A stretch of 64,000 bases of DNA, taken from Enterococcus mundtii (lineage in GTDB: Bacteria; Bacillota; Bacilli; Lactobacillales; Enterococcaceae). A model generated the notes under the pieces. That model did no database searches and had not been told where the DNA came from. It was given only the letters and a program-made list of their open reading frames with translations. Positions within the stretch are counted from its first letter, which is position 1. The number at the start of each line of letters is the position of its first letter. This document shows positions 58,471 to 64,000 of the stretch, piece after piece. Location of the stretch: NCBI RefSeq assembly GCF_003957375.1, contig NZ_CP025473.1, positions 470,001-534,000 of the forward strand, read 5' to 3'. The translations under genes were made by a program, and so were the position numbers.

Positions 58471-58731
58471 AGGAAGAACAATCAAACTTTAGGAGCATTT
58501 TATGCCACTAATCCATTTGACCACTGGAGTATTAGTGATGCTTGACATTCTTGCCTGGTTTATTTTCCACTGGGGTATATCCCTTGGTGTACGCCAAATC
58601 GCTGACTTTTTTTTTTGAACGATATTATCGTTCGTTTCGTTCCTTTTGAAAAGTGAAGAGTTATTTGGGGAAAAATTTCGGATAAAAAAATGGAAAGATA
58701 AGCTGCCAGTTGGTACTGTGATTACTAAAAA
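58471..58731 (+). repeat. Direct imperfect repeat, copy B (decayed second crtO start)
   Basis: Matches 57215-57480 in order and orientation, with many substitutions and small deletions. Confidence 0.85.
58502..58731 (+). pseudogene. Remnant of a second crtO-like gene
   Basis: ATG 58502 reads PLIHLTTGVLVMLDILAW... like crtO but ends at TGA 58616-58618 after a long T-run (frameshift). Beyond it, KKWKDKLPVGTV is still recognisable before the homology ends. Only the first half of crtO is present, so it is a dead duplicate. Confidence 0.82.
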
Positions 58732-58769
58732 CGAATAAATGGCTTTCTAGAAGTGAACACTACATAAAT

Positions 58770-58818
58770 AAGCACCAAAATCCATTGATGAATAATTGTG
58801 GGGTTTTGGTGCTTTTTA
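58770..58818 (+). terminator. Terminator upstream of the sigV operon
   Basis: AAGCACCAAAATCC (58770-58783) pairs with GGGGTTTTGGTGCTT (58800-58814), followed by TTTTTA. It isolates the sigV operon from the crt region. Confidence 0.85.
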
Positions 58819-58916
58819 TCGGAGCTTAATACTTTTATCAGAATTTCACAAACCTGTCTTTTGTGCAAAGTTAGTGATTCAAAATGTAGGAATGCTCAAA
58901 ATAAAGTGGATCTTTT

Positions 58917-58945
58917 TGAAACTTTTCTTAGAAAACGATCGTCTA
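58917..58945 (+). promoter_or_regulatory. ECF-type promoter of the sigV operon (probable autoregulation)
   Basis: TGAAAC (58917-58922), a 17-nt spacer, and CGTCTA (58940-58945) match the ECF sigma promoters TGAAAC/CGTC recognised by B. subtilis SigV/SigW/SigX. It lies 33 nt before the first gene of the operon, so SigV probably drives its own transcription. Confidence 0.75.
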
Positions 58946-58978
58946 ATTAAGTATAAAAAAAGAAAGTGGAGTGAGCGT

Positions 58979-59215
58979 ATGAAACATGAAAAAAACTATT
59001 CATTTTTAACGATAGAACTAATTTTCCTAGTCTTATTGTTCCTGTTTACCAGCCTTTTTTTATGGATGTATTCAATGGATACATTTTCGATCCGAGAAGA
59101 AAAGCCACAGGAGATAGGGACAAGCGAGTCGACTAGAACGAAAGATACACAACTACGTAAGGAAGCAAACAAGGATTTTATGCGAGAACTGGGTGAAATT
59201 TATTATTTGAGATAG
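58979..59215 (+). CDS. Small single-span membrane protein in the sigV operon
   Basis: A 78-residue protein: short polar start KHEKNYS, one span FLTIELIFLVLLFLFTSLFLWMY, then an acidic and polar outer or inner tail of about 40 residues ending RELGEIYYLR. ATG 58979 follows AGTGGAGTGAGCGT. It is first in the SigV transcript, and the sigV ribosome site overlaps its stop. Function unknown; possibly involved in SigV signalling. Confidence 0.68.
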   Translation: MKHEKNYSFLTIELIFLVLLFLFTSLFLWMYSMDTFSIREEKPQEIGTSESTRTKDTQLRKEANKDFMRELGEIYYLR

Positions 59216-59228
59216 GGAGGGATCTAAT

Positions 59229-59741
59229 ATTTTTAATCGGATAGCAAAAAAGCAGCGAGTCAGACATTATGAATCTCAGTTAGAACAGCTGATTGAGACA
59301 CAATATCAAAAAATGTATCGAATCGCTTATAGTTATACACACTGTTCGGAAGATGCACTAGATGTTATCCAAGATAGCTTTCAAAAAGCGCTGATGGATT
59401 TCTCAAAGGTAAAGAAGATCGATCATTTTCAAGCTTGGTTTTATAAAATCCTAGTCCGCACAGCAATTGATTATTGGCGCAAGAATAAACGAATGCCTTT
59501 GAATTTTGAATTGGAAGACTGTCCAGGACTTGAATTCATCGATTTTCAAAATGATGTTTCTTACATGGAATTACGAGAATTATTGAGCCAAACACCTAGC
59601 CCAGAACGCGAGATCATTATCTTGAAATTTTTTGAAGGATTTACATTGAAAGAAATTGCTCAGATTTTAAATTTAAATGAGAATACAGTGAAAACAAAAA
59701 TGTATCGCTCACTAGATAATTACAAAGAAATTTTAAAATAA
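59229..59741 (+). CDS. sigV: ECF sigma factor SigV, probable ATT start
   Basis: An ECF sigma factor of 170 residues: region 2 (LIETQYQKMYRIAYSYTHCSEDALDVIQDSFQKAL... FQAWFYKILVRTAIDYWRK) and region 4 (PEREIIILKFFEGFTLKEIAQILNLNENTVKTKMYR). The only usual in-frame start (ATG 59313) would cut into region 2. The frame stays open upstream to an ATT at 59229, with GGAGG (59215-59219) at ideal spacing. ATT is a rare start, known from infC. Followed by rsiV; in E. faecalis SigV responds to lysozyme. Confidence 0.85.
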   Translation: MFNRIAKKQRVRHYESQLEQLIETQYQKMYRIAYSYTHCSEDALDVIQDSFQKALMDFSKVKKIDHFQAWFYKILVRTAIDYWRKNKRMPLNFELEDCPGLEFIDFQNDVSYMELRELLSQTPSPEREIIILKFFEGFTLKEIAQILNLNENTVKTKMYRSLDNYKEILK

Positions 59742-59759
59742 AGGAGAGTGGATAGCGAA

Positions 59760-60626
59760 ATGGGAGGAACAAAGAAAAAAATAAGTATGATGAATCAGGC
59801 GTATCAAGCGGGGGAAATTCCTGAACAGCTAGAAGATGAGCTATTCAAGCGTTTTACGATTGCCAAGAAAAAAGTGAAGGTGAAACGACAAGTAAAACAT
59901 GCTGGCCATATCGGTTTGGGGATCGTCTGCTCTGTAGTTATTTTGTTCGCAGGTGTTCAAAATAGAGACTTTCGCGTATGGGCGACAGAAATCCCTGTTC
60001 TAGGAGAATTGGTTTCGATCATTACTGGGAAAACCTATTCATTCCAAGAAGAGGAATCGGGTATCAGGATTGCTGTTCCAAAAATAATTGGAAAAGAAGA
60101 AATCCATGACCAGTTGAATCGAAAATATCTCGCAGAGGGACAACGAGCTTATGAGGAAGGAGTGAAAGAAATCAAGAAAAATGGGCAACAGATTGATACA
60201 ACAGGTGGATATCGCATATTGGTCAATGATGAGCGATTTTTAGTGATTGATCGTTCAATCGAACAGACAATTGCGAGTACGCAAACGAACAATCAATTTG
60301 ACACGTTAGATAAACAAAATGAGGTACTTGTGTCTTTGCCTTTATTATTTAAAAATGATGATTATCTCATTGCTCTTTCAAAGGAAATTGAAGAACAGAT
60401 GAAAAATCGTATGGAAAAAGATCCAGAATCAACTTATTTTGCTCTAGAGGATAATGGCTCATTTTTATTAAAAAAAGATCCTAGTTTTTATATCAATAAA
60501 GAACACCAGCTGGTTATCTTCTTTGATAAATACGAGGTAGCACCTGGTGCTATGGGGACACAAGAATTCGTTATTGATAAAAATAAAATCCAATCTTTAT
60601 TGGCTGACCCAAACTATTTGAATTAA
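59760..60626 (+). CDS. rsiV: Anti-sigma factor RsiV
   Basis: A 288-residue membrane anti-sigma factor. A cytoplasmic N-terminus of about 45 residues binds SigV; then one span (HIGLGIVCSVVILFAGV), and an extracellular DUF3298-type domain ending SFYINKEHQLVIFFDKYEVAPGAMGTQEF, the lysozyme-binding RsiV signature. Lysozyme binding triggers cleavage and SigV release in the known systems. ATG 59760 is preferred over GTG 59748, which abuts the ribosome site AAGGAGA. Confidence 0.9.
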   Translation: MGGTKKKISMMNQAYQAGEIPEQLEDELFKRFTIAKKKVKVKRQVKHAGHIGLGIVCSVVILFAGVQNRDFRVWATEIPVLGELVSIITGKTYSFQEEESGIRIAVPKIIGKEEIHDQLNRKYLAEGQRAYEEGVKEIKKNGQQIDTTGGYRILVNDERFLVIDRSIEQTIASTQTNNQFDTLDKQNEVLVSLPLLFKNDDYLIALSKEIEEQMKNRMEKDPESTYFALEDNGSFLLKKDPSFYINKEHQLVIFFDKYEVAPGAMGTQEFVIDKNKIQSLLADPNYLN

Positions 60627-60671
60627 AGCTTTCAAACTTTACAAATAGAATCGTTCTTTGCTGAGAATAAT

Positions 60672-60722
60672 AGCATCAACCGGTAGAATCTTTTGTACAT
60701 GTTTACCGGTTGACGCTTTTTA
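60672..60722 (+). terminator. Terminator after rsiV
   Basis: AGCATCAACCGGTA (60672-60685) pairs with TACCGGTTGACGCT (60704-60717), followed by TTTTTA. Confidence 0.85.
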
Positions 60723-60775
60723 GGTTGAGAGAAATAGCATTCAATAATGGCCGAAAAATCCAATGCTTATCTGAA

Positions 60776-61015
60776 TTATTCAACCGCTTGCTTGACGATT
60801 TCTTGCCAAAAATGAAAATATTCCTCTTCTAAATCGATCGAATCAAGTTCATCCCAAGCAATAAAGCCCTCGTTTACATAAAAGCCATCTTCTGTCATCT
60901 TTTTTTGAATCGTTCCTCTATAGTTTTCTCCCTTTTTTGTTTGGATCGTAATTTCTTGTTTGGCAATATAGGCAGTGATTATGACAGTTTCGAAATGATT
61001 CTTTATCATTGTCAT
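60776..61015 (-). CDS. Small YolD-related protein
   Basis: A 79-residue protein resembling the C-terminal half of the YolD protein just upstream: both have a TIQ...G...Y. RG/EG.....E..Y....I.W..I..I pattern. ATG 61015 has GGGAGG 8 nt upstream and follows the yolD stop by 16 nt. Third gene of the LexA-type operon. Function unknown; YolD proteins accompany Y-family polymerases. Confidence 0.7.
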   Translation of the reverse strand: MTMIKNHFETVIITAYIAKQEITIQTKKGENYRGTIQKKMTEDGFYVNEGFIAWDELDSIDLEEEYFHFWQEIVKQAVE

Positions 61016-61031
61016 CGGTAGCGCCTCCCTT

Positions 61032-61541
61032 TTAGTCATTTTCCTCTTCAAAATATTGATAAAATTCATCTTTGATCAATTGCAGTTCAGCTTGTTGCTT
61101 TGGCTTGTTCCAATCGATTGATCGTGAAATTTGTTCGTCATATGTCTTGTTGGTACTAAACTCAAACCATTTTATTTCTTGTTTCAAACCAACGTGACGA
61201 ATGTTCTCCCAGAGAATCTGGTGCTGGTCAATCGTCAGATATTCTTCATCACATTCGCCTAAGAAAACACCCTCGATATTTTCTCTATATCGACCAAATT
61301 CATCTTTTGTGTTTAATTGGATGGTCACTTTTTGTCGGTAGAGAAAAGACTGTAATAGTACTTGGTCGATTTCCTCTCTCGTCATTTGCGATTGGGGAGG
61401 GAGGTCTTTTAAGGCGGCTGCTGCATTTTCTTCGATCCCTTTAACTAGCTCATCCATGGCAAAAGCGGTTCCCCACTTCAAGCCAAAGGGGCGATCGCGG
61501 TATTCATTGTAATCGAGAAATTCTTTTTTCGTGCGTCGCAT
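61032..61541 (-). CDS. YolD-like domain protein
   Basis: A 169-residue protein with the YolD-like core DRPFGLKWGTAFAMDELVKGIEEN and KVTIQLNTKDEFGRYRENIEG... In Bacillus, YolD/YqjX proteins are encoded beside UmuC-type polymerases and may act with them. ATG 61541 with AGGTGAAGG upstream; the first 38 nt overlap the polymerase gene. Confidence 0.83.
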   Translation of the reverse strand: MRRTKKEFLDYNEYRDRPFGLKWGTAFAMDELVKGIEENAAAALKDLPPQSQMTREEIDQVLLQSFLYRQKVTIQLNTKDEFGRYRENIEGVFLGECDEEYLTIDQHQILWENIRHVGLKQEIKWFEFSTNKTYDEQISRSIDWNKPKQQAELQLIKDEFYQYFEEEND

Positions 61542-62895
61542 GTCCTTCACCTTCAATACCAGCCATTCCGCCAGCATGACCGCCTACAAGCGAACTGCGG
61601 GCGATTGCTCGACCACCTTCCAGTAAACTATGTGCATGGACGATTGCTTTGAATCCATACTTTTGTCGAATCTTATCCACGACAAAGTCAATCTTTGCCG
61701 CATTGACTTGCTCGTTAGGATCATCGAATAGATTCAATTGCAAGCCAGTCGCATAAACTAAGCGAGAACAGTTGACGCCGATACTTCGGATATCTTGCCG
61801 TTGATAATGTCGATCAAAAATCATCAATAGTGCTTCTGCTAAGACATGACTGGCATTGGCCGGTTCGATTTTCATCTGTTGGTGAAACCCAGTTTTTCCT
61901 GAAATATCTGTGTAGCCCAAAGAAAAACCGACCCACAGACTAACTACTTGTGCTTTTGCTTCTTCTCGACGTAAGCGTGTGCCTACTTGATCCGCCATTT
62001 CCTTGATCACGATTTCAATCTCTTCTCGACGGGTATAGTCCTTATTGAGGATTTGACTATTTCCGATGCTTTTTGATTTAGGGGTGTAGACTTCACCAAG
62101 AAAGCTTCGATCGATTCCCCAGGCATGGGCATAAAGTTGTGTACCAATTACCCCCATTGCACTTTTTAAACGATAGTAATCCGCATGTGCAAGCTCATAG
62201 ATGCTATGGATGTTCATTTTATTTAAACGAATCGCTGTTTTTCGACCGATCCCCCAAAAATCTGTCAGCTGAGGAATCCGCCAAAGTTTTTCAGGGACGT
62301 CTTCATAACGCCATTCGGCGATCATGTCTCGGGTATCCTTCGCTTCATTATCCAGAGCTAATTTTGCCAATAGTGGATTATCACCGATACCGATCGTGGC
62401 ATAGATCCCTGTCTGATCATAAACGTCTTGACGAATCTTTTTTGCAAGTGTCCGCGCATCAGGAGCATCGAACAAATTCAAACTATTTGTGATATCCAAA
62501 AAACTTTCGTCGACCGAATAGACATGATGATTACTCTCGTCTGCATAGGTTTTATAAATCGCATTGATTTCTTTGTTCTTCTCCATATAATAAGCCATTC
62601 GTGGTGGGGCAATATATAAATCACTGGGATAAGGAAAGGGCAAATCACGCGCACGACTGATATTCGTGATCCCGTAGGCTTTTTTTGCAGCTGGACTAGA
62701 GGCAAGGATCAGCCCGCTACCACGTTCTTCCCATGAATTTCCGGGGTACGACATAACAACTAGTTTGGTTGTTAAAGGGTCTAATCTAAGTGAGACACAT
62801 TCAACAGAAGCATAAAATGACTTACAATCAATACATAAAATATCTCTAGAAGGTTCTTTATGATAGTCAAATACAGGATTTTGATTTTTAAACAT
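61504..62895 (-). CDS. Y-family DNA polymerase (UmuC/UvrX type)
   Basis: A 463-residue translesion polymerase: DILCIDCKSFYASVECV (first catalytic Asp), YSVDESFLDIT (catalytic Asp-Glu), helix-hairpin-helix FWGIGRKTAIRLNKM, little-finger domain, and C-terminal RARS/region KYGFKAIVHAHSLLEGGRAIAR. Similar in layout to B. subtilis UvrX/YqjW. ATG 62895 has AGAGGTGA upstream; an in-frame ATG at 62979 lies upstream of the promoter. Controlled by a LexA box. Confidence 0.92.
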   Translation of the reverse strand: MFKNQNPVFDYHKEPSRDILCIDCKSFYASVECVSLRLDPLTTKLVVMSYPGNSWEERGSGLILASSPAAKKAYGITNISRARDLPFPYPSDLYIAPPRMAYYMEKNKEINAIYKTYADESNHHVYSVDESFLDITNSLNLFDAPDARTLAKKIRQDVYDQTGIYATIGIGDNPLLAKLALDNEAKDTRDMIAEWRYEDVPEKLWRIPQLTDFWGIGRKTAIRLNKMNIHSIYELAHADYYRLKSAMGVIGTQLYAHAWGIDRSFLGEVYTPKSKSIGNSQILNKDYTRREEIEIVIKEMADQVGTRLRREEAKAQVVSLWVGFSLGYTDISGKTGFHQQMKIEPANASHVLAEALLMIFDRHYQRQDIRSIGVNCSRLVYATGLQLNLFDDPNEQVNAAKIDFVVDKIRQKYGFKAIVHAHSLLEGGRAIARSSLVGGHAGGMAGIEGEGHATHEKRISRLQ

Positions 62896-62916
62896 AACAG
62901 TCACCTCTTCTACATG

Positions 62917-62946
62917 ATTAGAACACATGTTCGTATTTTTTGTCAA
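62917..62946 (-). promoter_or_regulatory. LexA-type box inside the polymerase operon promoter
   Basis: GAACACATGTTC (62921-62932) is a perfect palindrome matching the Gram-positive LexA core GAAC-N4-GTTC. On the minus strand TTGACA (62941-62946) and TCTAAT frame it with an 18-nt spacer, so LexA would block RNA polymerase. DNA damage induction is expected. Confidence 0.82.
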
Positions 62947-63030
62947 CGAAAAAATCAATAGGAACTTTAAAAAAAACATCGCTCTTCTAAAGGATCATTA
63001 GCATAAAAAGAAAAAGATTTGAAAAAGTAG

Positions 63031-63059
63031 TTGACTTATTTCAGAAAGAAATCTATACT
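63031..63059 (+). promoter_or_regulatory. Promoter of the aromatic leader and DAHP synthase gene
   Basis: TTGACT (63031-63036), a 17-nt spacer, TATACT (63054-63059), 36 nt before the leader peptide ATG. Confidence 0.78.
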
Positions 63060-63094
63060 TAAACCAATCTTAAATCAGTTTGGAGCGATTTCTT

Positions 63095-63151
63095 ATGAAA
63101 ATCACATTGAATTCACAACTGAATACGTATTACTTTAGCTATTTTAGATAG
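63095..63151 (+). CDS. Aromatic-rich leader peptide (18 aa)
   Basis: The frame encodes MKITLNSQLNTYYFSYFR. Five of six residues at 12-17 are aromatic (YYFSYF), and GGAG is 9 nt before the ATG. It precedes a hairpin series and a DAHP synthase, the first enzyme of aromatic amino acid synthesis. This is the expected design of Tyr/Phe leader-peptide attenuation: ribosome stalling at these codons changes RNA folding. No Trp codon is present. Confidence 0.78.
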   Translation: MKITLNSQLNTYYFSYFR

Positions 63152-63317
63152 GTTTGTATTCATGACATTCATGGGTGCAAACACAACGTTTGTATCTATG
63201 ATGGCTAAGGATGTTTGAGATGACTTGTCCGCCACATAGATGAAAATCTATAGTGGCTTTTTTGTTAGAATTGGTGAAGGCCCACTGTAGATTTGTCTAC
63301 GGCGGGCTTTTTTTATA
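63152..63317 (+). promoter_or_regulatory. Attenuator with competing hairpins before DAHP synthase
   Basis: Directly after the leader stop, 63152-63164 pairs with 63170-63182. Next, GCCACATAGAT (63231-63241) pairs with ATCTATAGTGGC (63246-63257), followed by T6. Then GCCCACTGTAGA (63280-63291) pairs with TCTACGGCGGGC, followed by T7: a clear terminator. CTATAGTGG of the second hairpin can instead pair with CCACTGTAG of the terminator, forming an antiterminator. Confidence 0.72.
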
Positions 63318-63448
63318 CCTAACGAAAGGAGAACCACAGTAGTTCATTTTCCAACGAGTTATTTTAAGTAAACAACGAACGATTTCCCATTGTCGATCAA
63401 GTGTTCAAACAGAGATAAAAAAATAAAAATAAAAAAGGATGTTATCTT

Positions 63449-64000
63449 ATGATTTTGATTATTAAACCAGGAATTGAAGTAAACCAACTAGAACCAGTAC
63501 TTTCACGTATCAAGGAAGAGGGCTTGGATGTCCAGATCAACTACGGCAAAGATCGTCTTGTTTTAGGATTGATCGGTGATCCAAAAATTATCCAAGGTGT
63601 ACCATTTGAAAGATACGACACGGTGGAGCGTGCAGTAAAAATCTCTAATACGTACAAACTGACTTCTCGAGAATTTCATCCGCAAGATACAGTCGTTGAT
63701 GTGGATGGCCTGAAAATCGGTGATGGTAGTTTTGTGACGATGGCTGGTCCTTGTTCAGTAGAAGGCGAAGAACAAATCATGGAAACTGCTCGTATGGCAA
63801 AAGCTGGTGGAGCAACGGTCCTACGTGGAGGAGCCTACAAACCTAGAACATCACCATACGCTTTCCAAGGATTAGGAGAAGAAGGACTGAAAATGATGCG
63901 TAAAGCAGCGGATCATTACGGCTTAAAAGTCATTACCGAAGTCATGGATGAAGCCCATATCGATGTCGTTTGCGAATACACAGATATCATTCAGATCGGC
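63449..64000 (+). CDS. aroF: DAHP synthase (3-deoxy-7-phosphoheptulonate synthase), 3' end cut by window edge
   Basis: The first 184 residues of a type I-beta DAHP synthase, which joins phosphoenolpyruvate and erythrose 4-phosphate at the start of the shikimate pathway. It has an N-terminal ferredoxin-like (ACT-like) regulatory domain of about 90 residues (MILIIKPGIEVNQLEPVLSR), typical of the AroA(Q)/AroF form. Then the barrel begins with TMAGPCSVE and RGGAYKPRTSPYAFQGLG. The ATG at 63449 has AAAAAGGATGTTATCTT upstream. Preceded by the aromatic attenuator. Confidence 0.95.
   Translation, partial: MILIIKPGIEVNQLEPVLSRIKEEGLDVQINYGKDRLVLGLIGDPKIIQGVPFERYDTVERAVKISNTYKLTSREFHPQDTVVDVDGLKIGDGSFVTMAGPCSVEGEEQIMETARMAKAGGATVLRGGAYKPRTSPYAFQGLGEEGLKMMRKAADHYGLKVITEVMDEAHIDVVCEYTDIIQIG

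Overview
This 64 kb window is a low-GC Firmicutes chromosome segment, almost certainly from Enterococcus. The evidence is an ebpABC-srtC type pilus operon beside an Mga/EbpR-type regulator, a WxL surface-protein locus with DUF916/DUF3324 partner, a sigV-rsiV pair, many PTS operons and strong AAGGAGG ribosome sites. An incomplete staphyloxanthin-like carotenoid cluster would fit a pigmented species such as E. mundtii, but the species is inference.

Layout. 1-3.0 kb (minus strand): luxS (cut by the window edge) and a reverse-transsulfuration pair (cystathionine beta-synthase and gamma-lyase), preceded by a cysteine-rich leader peptide and an intrinsic terminator. 3.1-13.8 kb: efp, an EbpR-like regulator, the pilus operon with its class C sortase, and a hemolysin III family gene. 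14.1-23.1 kb: one tight operon with all nine enzymes from aspartate to lysine by the acetylase DAP route. 23.2-24.6 kb: an NADH oxidase/peroxidase behind a perfect PerR-like palindrome. 24.8-25.6 kb: small membrane proteins. 25.8-38.0 kb: three sugar modules. These are an RpiR-controlled fructose-type PTS with 1-P kinase and LacD (probably tagatose or a related ketose), a GntR-controlled mannose-type PTS with an AgaS-like isomerase and a second LacD (probably an amino sugar), and a GH1 phospho-glycosidase behind a cre site and a terminator. 38.3-42.6 kb: a third small membrane protein, a guanidino-modifying enzyme with a tyrosine phosphatase, and an ArsR-aldehyde dehydrogenase pair. 42.9-52.5 kb: a second Mga-type regulator and the WxL locus with a very large beta-helix surface protein. 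52.9-58.7 kb: cardiolipin synthase, carotenoid genes (crtP/N-like, crtQ-like, crtO-like), a decayed DinJ/YafQ module and a decayed second copy of the crtO start. 59-60.6 kb: the sigV operon behind an ECF promoter. 60.8-62.9 kb: a LexA-box-controlled UmuC/YolD operon. 63.0-64 kb: DAHP synthase behind an aromatic leader peptide and a two-hairpin attenuator.

Three themes stand out. First, two biosynthetic operons appear to be controlled by leader-peptide attenuation, one for cysteine and one for aromatic amino acids. Second, four long genes (PTS IID, an Mga regulator, the giant WxL protein, the carotenoid desaturase) are each broken by exactly one missing base in a G or C run. This points to either systematic sequence error or homopolymer phase variation. 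Third, metal- or stress-type operators (PerR-like and Zur/PerR-like palindromes, an ECF promoter, a LexA box) sit in front of surface and stress genes.

No rRNA, tRNA, CRISPR array, insertion sequence or prophage was seen.
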